From Halorussus limi (GTDB lineage Archaea > Halobacteriota > Halobacteria > Halobacteriales > Haladaptataceae), in the NCBI RefSeq assembly GCF_023238205.1, contig NZ_CP096659.1, positions 744,001-808,000 of the forward strand: a DNA stretch of 64,000 nucleotides, written 5' to 3'. This document shows positions 49,933 to 58,868 of the stretch, piece after piece (position 1 is the first letter of the stretch; each line of letters opens with the position of its first letter). The notes beneath the pieces are model-generated. The model searched no databases. It had not been told where the DNA came from and saw only the letters and a list, made by a program, of their open reading frames with translations. The position numbers were made by a program, and so were the translations under genes.

Positions 49933-51375
49933 TCAGTCGTCGGCCGACGCGCCCGGCCGGAACTCCCGACTGATGGCCTTCCACTTGCCGGTCGAGAACC
50001 GGTGGTAGTTGACGAGTGCCGGGACGGTCGTCTCGGCGACGAACGAGAGGTAGAGACCCGTAAGTCCGAGCGAGGTGGCGGCCCCGAGGTACGCGACCGG
50101 GATGGCGACGCCGAACATCCCGACGACCTGACTGTAGAAGGTCCAGCGCGTGTCGCCGCTGGCGTCGAGCGGTCCGGCGGTCGCGGACTTGACGCCCTGC
50201 GCGACCGCGGCGACGCAGGCGGCGTAGACCAGTTCGACCGCGACGGGAATCGTCGCGTCGCCGCTCTCGCCGACGAACAGGCCGACGATGGGTTCGGCGA
50301 ACAGGCCCACGAGGACCGCCGCGACGACGTAGGTGGCGACCGAGAACGCGATGATGTCGTAGGCGTACGCCTCGGCCCCGCGCTCGTCGCCCTCGCCGAG
50401 TTCCTGCCCGACGAGGCTGCTGGCCGCGAGTCCGAAGCCCCATCCGGGCGTGTTCATCAGGCCCCAGATGCGCCGCGCGATGACGTACGCGGCCACGACG
50501 CTCGGGCCGAACAGGCCGACGATGGCCAGCATCGGGAACTTGGCGACGGTCCAGACACCATTGCGACCCACGACCGGAAGTCCGATGCGGACCAAGTCAG
50601 CGATGGTCTCGCGGTCGTAGTAGGTGCCCGCCGGGTTCACCCGCACCGGGAGGTCGCCGATACCGGGGAGTCGTCCGGCGACGAGTCCCGCGGCGAAGGT
50701 GCCCGTGACGAGGACGTTCGACAGCACGGTGCCGACCGCGGCCCCGGTGACGCCGAGACCGAGACCGAAGATTAGGACGCCGCTCAGGACGATGTTGGCT
50801 ATCGCGCCGCCGCCCCGGACTATCATCGGCGTCCACGAGTCGTCCGCGCCGATGTAGATGCGACTGCCCACGAGATTGAGACCCGCGAAGGGGACGCCGA
50901 CCGCGAGGATTCGGAGGTAGGTCGCGCCGAGTTCGATGGTCCGCGGGTCGTCGGTCATGACCGCGACGAGTCGAGTGGGAAACAGCCAGAATGCGGCCGC
51001 GACCGGGAGCGAGACGGCGAGGACGACGAGCGCGCTGCCCCGGACCGCGAGCGCGAGTTCGTCGTCGGCCCCCGCGCCGAACCGCTGGGAGACCAACGCG
51101 ATGGTCCCGCCCGCCAGACCGCCGCCGAGCGAGAACGCGACGCCCCAGTAGGGACTCGCGAACCCGATGCCGGCGATGGCTACGGGTCCGACCGCTGACC
51201 CGACCATCGCCACGTCCACGGCGTTCTTCGACATGCGCGCGAGACCGGTGACGATGCGGGGCCACGCGAGGTCGGTCGTCCGGCGAACGCGCTCGGGCGA
51301 GACGAGTCCGGCGCGAGCGAGCACCCGGCCGACCGCGAGGACGAGCAGTCGAACGGGATTCGGGAAGCGTACCAC
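49933..51375 (-). CDS. MATE family efflux transporter
   Basis: 480 residues from a GTG at 51375 (VVRFPNPVRLLVLAVGRVLA). The start is uncertain because the frame stays open far upstream, but composition changes there. Twelve hydrophobic segments with the MATE/NorM features SKNAVDVAMVGSAVGPVAIA, FSLGGGLAGGTIALVSQRFG and GLAASSLVGQELGEGDERGA, in two homologous halves. It exports cationic drugs or metabolites by Na+ or H+ antiport. Typical length. A short AT-rich patch (TTAAAATGTTTTCTATG near 51401-51417) lies just upstream of the start and could hold the promoter. Confidence 0.9.
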   Translation of the reverse strand: MVRFPNPVRLLVLAVGRVLARAGLVSPERVRRTTDLAWPRIVTGLARMSKNAVDVAMVGSAVGPVAIAGIGFASPYWGVAFSLGGGLAGGTIALVSQRFGAGADDELALAVRGSALVVLAVSLPVAAAFWLFPTRLVAVMTDDPRTIELGATYLRILAVGVPFAGLNLVGSRIYIGADDSWTPMIVRGGGAIANIVLSGVLIFGLGLGVTGAAVGTVLSNVLVTGTFAAGLVAGRLPGIGDLPVRVNPAGTYYDRETIADLVRIGLPVVGRNGVWTVAKFPMLAIVGLFGPSVVAAYVIARRIWGLMNTPGWGFGLAASSLVGQELGEGDERGAEAYAYDIIAFSVATYVVAAVLVGLFAEPIVGLFVGESGDATIPVAVELVYAACVAAVAQGVKSATAGPLDASGDTRWTFYSQVVGMFGVAIPVAYLGAATSLGLTGLYLSFVAETTVPALVNYHRFSTGKWKAISREFRPGASADD

Positions 51376-51590
51376 GTCGGTTGGTATGTTTCGAATCGAA
51401 ATTAAAATGTTTTCTATGTTCGCAGCCGTCGCAGGCCGACGGCCCGGAAGCGCGGGAGGCCCGGGAGACGGCGGTCCTCGCGGTAGCGGTGCTATGTCGG
51501 GCGTAACTCCTCGGTTCAAGCCCGGAGCACCCTCCCTCCGGACTCTCCGACCGCCACTCGACTCGGCAGATTCAGCGAACCGGACTCCGG

Positions 51591-52298
51591 TTAATCGCGC
51601 TCTCCGCGCAGCGTCTCGAAAATCGCCTCGGCGCGCTTCCGGCCGACGCCCTCGACTTCGCGTAAATCGGCGGGCGTCGCCGCCACCGCCGCCTCGACCG
51701 ACGGGAACTCCTCGTAGAGCGCGTCGGCGGTCTGCGGGCCGACGCCCTCGATACACCCGAACAGTCGCTTGGTCCGCGGGGTGGCGTACCCCGTCACGCT
51801 ACCGGCGGGAAGCGGTCGCAGAGAGGGGTCCTCGCGGTGCTTGCGGAGCAGGCGAATCGCCACGTCCACCAAACGCTGTCGGTCCGAGCAGGGGATGACC
51901 GGCGTGTCGTGGCGCGCGGCGAACGAGGCCATCGTGCCGTGGACCGCCGCGGCGTCGAGGCCGGGTCTGCGCGACCCCACGTCCGCGAGGTCACCCTCCA
52001 GCAGGACGTAGGCGTGGTCGTACGCGTCGGCCATCTTGACGACCTGCTCGCGGAGGTCGGTGCCGGAGGCTCCGATGGCGGAGTTCGCGTAGTCCGAGAC
52101 GGTCTTGCGCTCGATGCCGACCGTCCCGAGGACCGACCCGCCTTCGGAGGCCGCGTCTTCGGGTGCGTTTTCGTCGATTATCGCGATATCCGCCGCGGGG
52201 AGGCGTCGCACTTCGACCGCGGTCACGTCGTCGTGGGCCTCGACCGCTCGGCGGACTCCCTCGGGTTCTCTGTCGTCTACGGCGACCGAGAGCGTCAT
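51591..52298 (-). CDS. ERCC4-domain nuclease with helix-hairpin-helix
   Basis: 235 residues. The N-terminal ERCC4 nuclease has AVDDREPEGVRRAV and the catalytic GTVGIERKTVSDYANS (ERKxxxD motif). The C-terminal (HhH)2 domain reads LFGCIEGVGPQTADALYEEF and LREVEGVGRKRAEAIFETL. This is the XPF/Mus81-type layout without a helicase, as in short archaeal XPF or the nuclease half of Hef. It cleaves branched or flap DNA in repair. It diverges from the RNase HII gene, separated by 160 bases, consistent with a DNA-maintenance pair. Confidence 0.92.
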   Translation of the reverse strand: MTLSVAVDDREPEGVRRAVEAHDDVTAVEVRRLPAADIAIIDENAPEDAASEGGSVLGTVGIERKTVSDYANSAIGASGTDLREQVVKMADAYDHAYVLLEGDLADVGSRRPGLDAAAVHGTMASFAARHDTPVIPCSDRQRLVDVAIRLLRKHREDPSLRPLPAGSVTGYATPRTKRLFGCIEGVGPQTADALYEEFPSVEAAVAATPADLREVEGVGRKRAEAIFETLRGERD

Positions 52299-52458
52299 TC
52301 GACGGTGGTAGGGGTTCGGGGCGTATCAGCGTCTCGGCTGTCGGAACTCCGGAACGAAATCCGCGGGTCGAAATCGGGCGCAGAGCGGACGAGCGACCGG
52401 CGCGTCCTGCGCGCCGACCATCGTAAGAGCCAACTGCTCGCGCGCGGACTTCGACAGC

Positions 52459-53154
52459 GTGTTCGGAGTAGACGAGGCCGGAAAGGGGCCGGTGCTGGGT
52501 TCGATGTTCGCCGCCGCGGTCCGGGTCGCCGACCCGGCCGACCTCCCCGCCGGCATCGACGACTCGAAGAACGTCGCGCCCGAGCGCCGCGAGGAAATCG
52601 CGGCCGAACTCCGCGCGGACGAGAGCGTCGCGGTCGGGGTCGCCGAGATTCCGGTCGAACGCATCGACGGCGAGGAGGACATGAACACGCTGACCGTGGC
52701 GGCCCACGCGGAGGCGGTCGCAAACGTCCTCGAAGCGGACGGCGCGGAGGGCGTCGCCCGCGACGGTGGCGGGCACCCAGAGGGCGTCGCGGACGCCGGC
52801 GACACCAGCGAGGAGCGATTCGCCCGGCGGGTCGCCGACCGCGTGCCCGAGGACGTGAGCGTGACCGCGGAACACGGTGCCGACGAGACGTACGCCGCGG
52901 TCGGCGCGGCCAGCATCGTGGCGAAGGTCGAACGCGACGCTCACGTCGCGGCGCTCGCCGAGGCGTACGCCGAGGAGTACGGCCCGCCGCTCGACGAGTT
53001 GGGGTCGGGCTATCCGAGCGACCCGACCACCCGCGAGTTTCTGGAAGCGTTCGTGGCCGAGCGAGGCGAGTTACCCGACTGCGCGCGCCGGAGTTGGTCT
53101 ACCTGCGAGGACGTGCTGGCCGCGGCCGAGCAGTCGGGACTCGGCGACTTCTAA
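52459..53154 (+). CDS. rnhB: Ribonuclease HII
   Basis: 231 residues from GTG 52459, which begins directly at MFGVDEAGKGPVLG, the catalytic DEAGKG motif. Further motifs: DDSKNVAPERREEIA, ERIDGEEDMNTL with its Asp, EHGADETYAAVGAASIVAK and LGSGYPSDPTTREFLEAF. It removes ribonucleotides and RNA primers from DNA. It ends 4 bases inside the convergent small membrane protein gene, a tail-to-tail overlap. A GTG start in a core gene is common in haloarchaea. Confidence 0.94.
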   Translation: MFGVDEAGKGPVLGSMFAAAVRVADPADLPAGIDDSKNVAPERREEIAAELRADESVAVGVAEIPVERIDGEEDMNTLTVAAHAEAVANVLEADGAEGVARDGGGHPEGVADAGDTSEERFARRVADRVPEDVSVTAEHGADETYAAVGAASIVAKVERDAHVAALAEAYAEEYGPPLDELGSGYPSDPTTREFLEAFVAERGELPDCARRSWSTCEDVLAAAEQSGLGDF

Positions 53155-53420
53155 GCGGCGTCGATGTCGTCGGGCCACCACTTCGAGAGGAGCATCCGGA
53201 CCCCCTGTCCGACGAGTGCGATGCCGAGGACGACGAACGCGGTTGTCACGACGTTCAACTCCGGGGTGTTGAAACCGAGTGCGACGAGACCGAACCCCGC
53301 GTAGATGCCGACGAGGGCGACGACCGTCCAGAAGAGTCGTCCGACCAGTCGAGAGAGTTCCGCTCGGACCGCACGACGAACGACGCGCTCTAACTGCTCG
53401 TCGGAGATGTCGGAGGGCAT
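53151..53420 (-). CDS. Small two-helix membrane protein
   Basis: 89 residues. An amphipathic N-terminus (SDEQLERVVRRAVRAELSRL) leads to two hydrophobic helices (about 28-49 and 58-79) and a short tail WWPDDIDAA. Composition is typical haloarchaeal. No family is recognised. It is convergent with RNase HII with a 4-base overlap, and 165 bases separate it from the secD stop. Confidence 0.65.
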   Translation of the reverse strand: MPSDISDEQLERVVRRAVRAELSRLVGRLFWTVVALVGIYAGFGLVALGFNTPELNVVTTAFVVLGIALVGQGVRMLLSKWWPDDIDAA

Positions 53421-53585
53421 GGTCGGGAGTTGTTCGGCGTCGTACGAGAAGATTCGCGTCTACTCCTCCGGACACGACCCCGGTACCGGTTTCTCACTGG
53501 GAAGTTTTCGCCGCGGAGCGTCGCGGGGAGTATCGGGAAGGAAGCGAATCCGTCGAAGGAGGCGACGAGCGAAAATCGAGGTCGC

Positions 53586-55172
53586 TTACTTGTCGGTCAG
53601 CAGACTCCGCAGGATGTCACCGTAGGCCGGACGCGTCACCAGCACCCCGATGAGGACGCCGAGGATGGTGATGATGGCGAAGCCCTGCAGGTCGCCGAGC
53701 GAGAGGACCGCCAGCGGACTCATCGCGATGATGGTCGTCGCGGCGGCCGCGCCGATGACCCAGAACGCCTTCCGGAACCGACTCTGGAAGACGCGCGAGG
53801 ACGACACGTCGCCCTCGGACATCACCTCGTCGGCGATGATGATGAGGTCGTCCACCCCGGTCCCGATGACCGCGATGAACCCGGCGATGTGCGAGAGGTC
53901 CAGCGGCAGTCCGACCGCCGCGGCGAACCCGAGGAGGATGACGACCTCCGAGAGCGCCGTCACCAGCATCGGCGCGGCGACCTTCGGGTCACCGTAGCGG
54001 AGGAAGACGACGGCGCTGACCGCACCGACCGCGACGAGACCGGTGATGAGCGAGTAGAGTTTGAACTCCTCGGCCAGACTCGGCGCGAGGAAGTACGACG
54101 TGCCCTGCTCCATGTTCAGCGAGGCCGGGAGCGAACCCGCGTTGAGGTGAATCTGGAGTTCGCGGGCCTCGGACATGTTGGCCGTGCCCATCACGAAACT
54201 CGGGTTCTGCGTGAACTTGCCCTGCCGGAACGTCTGGGCGAGGTCCGGACTCATGTTCGCCGCGTAGACGACTTCGCCGTCCACGACGGTGTAGAGGCAG
54301 TAACCGGGACTCTCGGGGTTCGCCCGGTAGTTACAGGCCCGGACTCCCTCGTTCGTGAAGCCGAACTTCCGCATCGCGTTCGAGAAGTTCTCTGCGGCTT
54401 GGTCGTTCAGGACCACGGGAACGTTCGGGCCGATGCCCTGAGTCTCTTGGGCGGTCCCGATGCTGCTGAAATCGCCCTGTGAGAGCAGGGGCGTCGTGCG
54501 CGTCACGGTCCCGTTGTCGGTCTGGACCGGGTACGCGGCGACGACCTGCACCTGCCCGCGCTGGGTCACGAGTTCTTCGAGTTGGCTCCGGTTGGTGTTG
54601 GGCATCTCGATGACGACGAAGTGCTCGTTGCTCGCGGTCGTCACCTGCTGGACTTGCCCGCCGGAGAGACCCGCCTCCGAAATCTTGTCCCGGAGGATGC
54701 GCACCACCGTACTGCGCGTCTCGGCGGTGACGCCCTGCCGGACGCTCTCGTAGTCGTAACCGGCCTTCTGGAGCGCCTGTTCGAACTCGTTGGTCGTGAC
54801 GTTACCGGCGAAGACCTCGACGGTCGTGGTCTCGTTGGCGGCCTGCGCGAACCGGACGGTCACGTCGGCCGCAGTCACGCCCGAGAGGTTGCCGGCGACC
54901 CGTCTCTGAACGGTCGGGGCGTCGGTGCTCTGCGGCACGTCGACGCCTTCAGCGGTCACTCCGTCGACTGGTGCGCGGATGCGGGTGCCGCCCGAGAGTT
55001 CGAGACCGAACTTGAGGTTGGTCGGGCCGTCGCCCTGGGTCTCGTTGACGAGCGCGCCGCTCTGGCCACCTCCGCCGCCGTCGCTGCCGACGCCGGGCGA
55101 GAAGAGCGCGAACGTGCTGACGACGAGGAACACCGCGAGCAGGATGACCCGCCAGTTGTCGCGGATATCCAT
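53586..55172 (-). CDS. secD: Protein-export protein SecD
   Basis: 528 residues. The N-terminal helix (VILLAVFLVVSTFALFSPGV) is followed by the P1 ectodomain starting GLELSGGTRIRAPVDGV and a second group of membrane helices with GFIAVIGTGVDDLIIIADEV, the conserved proton-relay region. With SecF it pulls translocated proteins outward using the ion gradient. The gene order secF-secD on the minus strand, with the secF stop overlapping the secD ATG (TAATG), is the archaeal arrangement. The central ectodomain has a Cys pair (RACNYRANPESPGYC). Confidence 0.95.
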   Translation of the reverse strand: MDIRDNWRVILLAVFLVVSTFALFSPGVGSDGGGGGQSGALVNETQGDGPTNLKFGLELSGGTRIRAPVDGVTAEGVDVPQSTDAPTVQRRVAGNLSGVTAADVTVRFAQAANETTTVEVFAGNVTTNEFEQALQKAGYDYESVRQGVTAETRSTVVRILRDKISEAGLSGGQVQQVTTASNEHFVVIEMPNTNRSQLEELVTQRGQVQVVAAYPVQTDNGTVTRTTPLLSQGDFSSIGTAQETQGIGPNVPVVLNDQAAENFSNAMRKFGFTNEGVRACNYRANPESPGYCLYTVVDGEVVYAANMSPDLAQTFRQGKFTQNPSFVMGTANMSEARELQIHLNAGSLPASLNMEQGTSYFLAPSLAEEFKLYSLITGLVAVGAVSAVVFLRYGDPKVAAPMLVTALSEVVILLGFAAAVGLPLDLSHIAGFIAVIGTGVDDLIIIADEVMSEGDVSSSRVFQSRFRKAFWVIGAAAATTIIAMSPLAVLSLGDLQGFAIITILGVLIGVLVTRPAYGDILRSLLTDK

Positions 55173-56053
55173 TATCGGGCCACCCCCTCGTACTTGTACC
55201 AGCGAAGCAGGCTGAGGTTGAGCATGTAGGTGTTCATCAGGTCGGTCGCGAGGCCGAGGACGAGCACGATGCCGATGTCACGCAGGAGGTCGATGCCGAA
55301 TATCCACGCGACGAGCGCCATGACGGCCATCGCCGACAGCGAGGTGACGGTCATCGTCACGCCGGTCCGCATCGCGCGGTGGGTCGACTCGTAGAAGTCG
55401 CCCGACCGGCGCAGGATGTGGTTGTTCAGCAGGATGTCGGAGTCGACCGAGTACCCGATGAGCATCAGCAGCGCCGCGACCGTACCCAGCGACAGCGGGA
55501 TGCCGAGCAGGTTCATCAGCGCGAGCGGAATCACGATGTCGCTGAACGCGGAGATGACCACCGCGATGGAGGGGACGAACGACCGGAACATCAGGAACAC
55601 GAGGATGCTCATGCCGACGAACGCGAGACCGACGCCCATCAGCGCGAGTCGCTGGGTCGATTCGCCGAAGCTGGCGGAGGTCCCCTGCACGGACTTCACC
55701 ATGTCCGCGGTCGATTGACCTTGGACCGGTTGTAAGTTGTTGCGCGCCTGGTCCGCGATGTCTTCGGCTCCGGGCGGGAACGTCACGATATAGGTGTTGT
55801 CGGCGGTCCGGACGGGCGTGACGGACGCTTCCGTCGCGAACGCCGAGGAGATTTCGGAGGGCGGTGTCGAAGTCTGGACACGTAGCTCCGTGCCACCAGT
55901 GAACTCCATTCCGAGTCGTACCGGTGCGCCGGTGAAGACGTACCACCCGACGATAACCAGCAGTGCGACGGCGAGAATCGCGAGAGGTATCGCCGCCAAC
56001 TGCCGATTGGTGTACTGGGTGTAGTCCACCTCCGGCACTTCGAACGCTACCAT
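55172..56053 (-). CDS. secF: Protein-export protein SecF
   Basis: 293 residues. One N-terminal helix, a small ectodomain beginning LGMEFTGGTELRVQTSTPPS, and five more helices with LLMLIGYSVDSDILLNNHIL, the SecF signature region, and RAMRTGVTMTVTSLSAMAVM. It forms a complex with SecD at the Sec translocon. It is translated first and coupled to secD by a one-base overlap. It diverges from a small conserved haloarchaeal gene, with about 110 bases between the two starts. Confidence 0.95.
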   Translation of the reverse strand: MVAFEVPEVDYTQYTNRQLAAIPLAILAVALLVIVGWYVFTGAPVRLGMEFTGGTELRVQTSTPPSEISSAFATEASVTPVRTADNTYIVTFPPGAEDIADQARNNLQPVQGQSTADMVKSVQGTSASFGESTQRLALMGVGLAFVGMSILVFLMFRSFVPSIAVVISAFSDIVIPLALMNLLGIPLSLGTVAALLMLIGYSVDSDILLNNHILRRSGDFYESTHRAMRTGVTMTVTSLSAMAVMALVAWIFGIDLLRDIGIVLVLGLATDLMNTYMLNLSLLRWYKYEGVAR

Positions 56054-56164
56054 ATGGGTGTGGAATGTGAGACGGCCGTGAATAAGTGTTCTTATCCAGT
56101 TTCACTAACTCGATGCCGTCCCGTGGGAAGAAGGCTCAAACCCGTCGGGCGCGTAGTCGGACGT

Positions 56165-56533
56165 ATGGGGAGCAACACCGACGAAGTAGACGACCTGAGC
56201 GAGCGACACGAGAATCTCTCGCCCGCGGACCGCGTCGTCGTCTCGTACCCGGAGGACCTGAGCGACTGGGGACGGTTTCAGGTCGAGAAGGACGCCTTCG
56301 TGGCGTACCTCCGGAAGACGAAGACCGACCGGGTCCGGCAGGGAGACGTGTGGGAGGAGTTCGTCGGCGTCGGGTGCTGTGGCAGTACGCTGGACGTGCC
56401 GCTCCGGGTCGAAGACATCCAGGGCGGCGAGACGTTCGGACCGGAGACCGAAGTCGAGTGGTCGGTCAGGGAGGCCTGCGGAATCGAGGGCGGGTGGCAG
56501 GTCCAGAGTCAGGGCGGACCGAACGAGGTGTAG
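56165..56533 (+). CDS. Conserved haloarchaeal protein (DUF7968-like)
   Basis: 122 residues from ATG 56165. The N-terminus is acidic, followed by ADRVVVSYPEDLSDWGRFQV, EKDAFVAYLRKTKTDR and a GVGCCGSTLDVPLRVED block with a CC pair that could bind metal. It resembles a widely conserved haloarchaeal hypothetical family. No enzymatic motif. It diverges from secF and is convergent with the DUF5812 gene 11 bases away. Confidence 0.7.
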   Translation: MGSNTDEVDDLSERHENLSPADRVVVSYPEDLSDWGRFQVEKDAFVAYLRKTKTDRVRQGDVWEEFVGVGCCGSTLDVPLRVEDIQGGETFGPETEVEWSVREACGIEGGWQVQSQGGPNEV

Positions 56534-56544
56534 GCCGACGCCCG

Positions 56545-57024
56545 CTAGGGCATGTATCGGACGCTGACGACGCCGTCCTCTGCCCGGACCTCGACGCGGG
56601 AGACGCCGAGTCGGGCCGCCCGCGAGAGCGTCCCCTCGTCGTCCAGCACGTCGGTGACGGCGTCCTCGGTGTCCTCGGGCGGCACCGTGAGGACGTGAAT
56701 CTCGCCGTCGCCGGCGCGCTCGGTGCGCGTGATTTCGCCCACGTCCTGTTCGTCCGCGATGTCGCGTTCGTGGACGGTCGGGGGTTCGTCGCTCCGCTCG
56801 GTCGAGAGGCCCCGGCGTTCGTCGACCTCCACGACCGACCACGTGAGGTTCATCGGCGGGTCGGGCGCGACCGTCGCTTCGACGGCGTCGGTCTCCTCCA
56901 CGCCGGGGTTCGAGGAGAGGGTGTGAACCTGCCCGTCGTGTACGTCCTTCAGCACGGCCGAGTCGCCCTCGGCGTGGGTGACGAGAAACGTGCTGGTCTT
57001 CTCTTCGGGGTCGGCGTCGCTCAT
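56545..57024 (-). CDS. DUF5812 family protein
   Basis: 159 residues beginning MSDADPEEKTSTFLVTHAEG and continuing AVLKDVHDGQVHTLSSNPGV, a pattern I associate with the haloarchaeal DUF5812 family. It is acidic with an OB-like beta-rich first half and an alpha/beta second half (RAGDGEIHVLTVPPEDTEDA). Function unknown. It is convergent with the preceding small gene and 95 bases downstream of the membrane protein gene on the same strand. Confidence 0.75.
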   Translation of the reverse strand: MSDADPEEKTSTFLVTHAEGDSAVLKDVHDGQVHTLSSNPGVEETDAVEATVAPDPPMNLTWSVVEVDERRGLSTERSDEPPTVHERDIADEQDVGEITRTERAGDGEIHVLTVPPEDTEDAVTDVLDDEGTLSRAARLGVSRVEVRAEDGVVSVRYMP

Positions 57025-57119
57025 GATTCGAAGTACGGAACCGCGGCTTTTCCCGGTTGCGTTTGCGGTATCGGAACCCGGTAGTCGGCGAGGGTCCTCG
57101 CACAGGACCCCGACAGGTC

Positions 57120-57638
57120 CTATCGCGCGAACCGATGCACGAGGAGGATGAGCGCCGCCGCGACCAGCGGCGGTGCGACCGCGTACGCGGCGGGGAGCGA
57201 GTAGAGGAACTCCACCGCGGGCGCGAGGAGCGCGGGCGGCGTCTCGCGCTGGGCCGGCGGCGCCGAGACCAGCAGCGAGGCGTACAGCGACCCGATGAAG
57301 AGGTAGCCAGCGAGCGCGAGCGACAGGTCGCCGCGGGCGCTCGCGGTTCCGCGGGCGTGGCGCCGCCCGGCCGAGAGGACGGGCGCGACCAGTGTGACGA
57401 GCAGGAGGACGCCGACGACGATGAGGAACGCCCGCGAGAACGTCGCGAGTTCCGACCCGCCCGCGGTCTCGAACACCCAGACCGGGAACGCGAGCAGGAG
57501 CAGGACCGCCAGCAACGCGCCGAGGAGCGCGCTGACGAGGACGTACGTCTTGAGGAGTCGCGACTCGGTGCGGGCGAAGGCTCTGCGGAACGCCCCGACG
57601 ACGAGGCTTCGGGACCCGTCGGCAGTCGAATCCGGCAT
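57120..57638 (-). CDS. Haloarchaeal membrane protein, hypothetical
   Basis: 172 residues from ATG 57638, giving four hydrophobic helices (about 35-58, 72-95, 110-130 and 145-168). The N-terminus PDSTADGSRSLVVGAFRRAF ends with a basic patch facing the cytoplasm. No family recognised. It is encoded on the minus strand, with the DUF5812 gene following it in transcription order. Confidence 0.65.
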   Translation of the reverse strand: MPDSTADGSRSLVVGAFRRAFARTESRLLKTYVLVSALLGALLAVLLLLAFPVWVFETAGGSELATFSRAFLIVVGVLLLVTLVAPVLSAGRRHARGTASARGDLSLALAGYLFIGSLYASLLVSAPPAQRETPPALLAPAVEFLYSLPAAYAVAPPLVAAALILLVHRFAR

Positions 57639-57932
57639 CGTCCGGACCTTAGCAAGGACCGCCAATAAGCCGTGCGATGCCGACAGCGGCCGACGAACGC
57701 CGAGCGCCGTCGGTCCCCTCGCTCCGACAGGGGAACGAAGTATATTTCTTTAGCAATTGAAGATAATGTTATAAGATGGGTAGAGATATCCGAAGCGGCC
57801 GTTAAGACGGGACTATCGACACGGTTCTTACAGAAAGGCTGGGGACTGCTGGCCGCGGCGACCGGTGATGAGTCGCGGCGTCGGGACCGCGTCAGTCGTT
57901 GGCGCTGTTCGCTCTCCGTTCGCTCGTTCGTC
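57639..57932. other. Intergenic gap with AT-rich island
   Basis: 294 bases between two minus-strand genes. Most is GC-rich, but 57738-57790 is distinctly AT-rich and contains, on the minus strand, TTATAACATTATCTTCAATT. This is the likely promoter zone for the membrane protein gene, although it is about 100 bases from its ATG. No RNA gene was recognised. Confidence 0.4.
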
Positions 57933-58727
57933 CTATCCGTCGCTCCCCGAGTCGGAATCCCCGTCGCTCCCTCCGTCGTCACAGCTACCGGTCCGGATTT
58001 CGATTCGCTCGCCCAAGTCGAGCGAGATGCGGTCGGAGACGCTCGCCGACCCCGAGAGGAACTGCCAGTCGGTCACGGTGCCCTCGTAGTGGTCGCCGTA
58101 GAGCGCGGCCTCGTCGTTGAACGCCGGGTCGATGGTCACGGCGAAGTCGTCGCCGAGGCCCCGGAACGCGCCGCCGTCGGTCCCGCCGCTTCCCCACGTC
58201 CAGTCGACGCGCTGGCGGTCCCCCTCGACGTTCCACTGGTCGTAGTTGGTCGCGGCGATTTCGCCGGTCTCGGGGTTCGGATACAGGTCGTCTTTGACCA
58301 CCCACTGGCCGTCGTCGGGAAGCCCGGTGAATCTGAACGTCACGGCCCCGGAGTCGGAGGTCTGGACGCTCCCGTGGACCACGACGAGGCTCGTCCCCTT
58401 CGGCCCCCGATAGAGGAACGCGATGCTGGTCTGGGCGCGTTGCAGGTCCCGCGTGCCCGCCGAGGCGTAGTCGGTGCTCTCGCTCGCGACTGCACCGTTG
58501 GCGTCCATCACCCGCTCCGCCGGTAGGTGGTACTCGTAGAACGTCTCGACCGTCATCTGTCCCCGGAGCGGCCGCACCGGAACGCACTCCTCGCCCTGCA
58601 CGAGGACGTACTGGGAGTCGTCGCGGGTCGCCGCCGCGCCGCGAGTCGCGACCGACCCGAACGTGAAACCGGCTCCGACGGCGGCCAACAGCGACCGTCG
58701 GGTCGTCGATTGTGAGTTCCCGTCCAT
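57933..58727 (-). CDS. Tat-exported hypothetical protein
   Basis: 264 residues. The N-terminus has the twin-arginine motif TTRRSLLAAVGAGFTFGSVA followed by an alanine-rich cleavage region (GAAATRDD), so it is probably secreted by Tat. The mature part is beta-rich (YVLVQGEECVPVRPLRGQMT, FRFTGLPDDGQWVVKDDLYP, GDRQRVDWTWGSGGTDGGAF), and the C-terminus is an Asp/Ser/Gly tail (DGGSDGDSDSGSDG). It has a single pair of Cys. I do not recognise the family. It diverges from pgi. Confidence 0.75.
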   Translation of the reverse strand: MDGNSQSTTRRSLLAAVGAGFTFGSVATRGAAATRDDSQYVLVQGEECVPVRPLRGQMTVETFYEYHLPAERVMDANGAVASESTDYASAGTRDLQRAQTSIAFLYRGPKGTSLVVVHGSVQTSDSGAVTFRFTGLPDDGQWVVKDDLYPNPETGEIAATNYDQWNVEGDRQRVDWTWGSGGTDGGAFRGLGDDFAVTIDPAFNDEAALYGDHYEGTVTDWQFLSGSASVSDRISLDLGERIEIRTGSCDDGGSDGDSDSGSDG

Positions 58728-58868
58728 GCTCTCGTTCGGCCACGGCGAGAGTGAATTTTGTTATCCGGTCGTTACTTCAGTTTCCCTCTGCCGGTATACT
58801 AATCGACCCTGACAGGTCAGCGCCGCGGGACCCGCCCATTTTTGGTTCGCCGCGTCGCCGACTGTGGT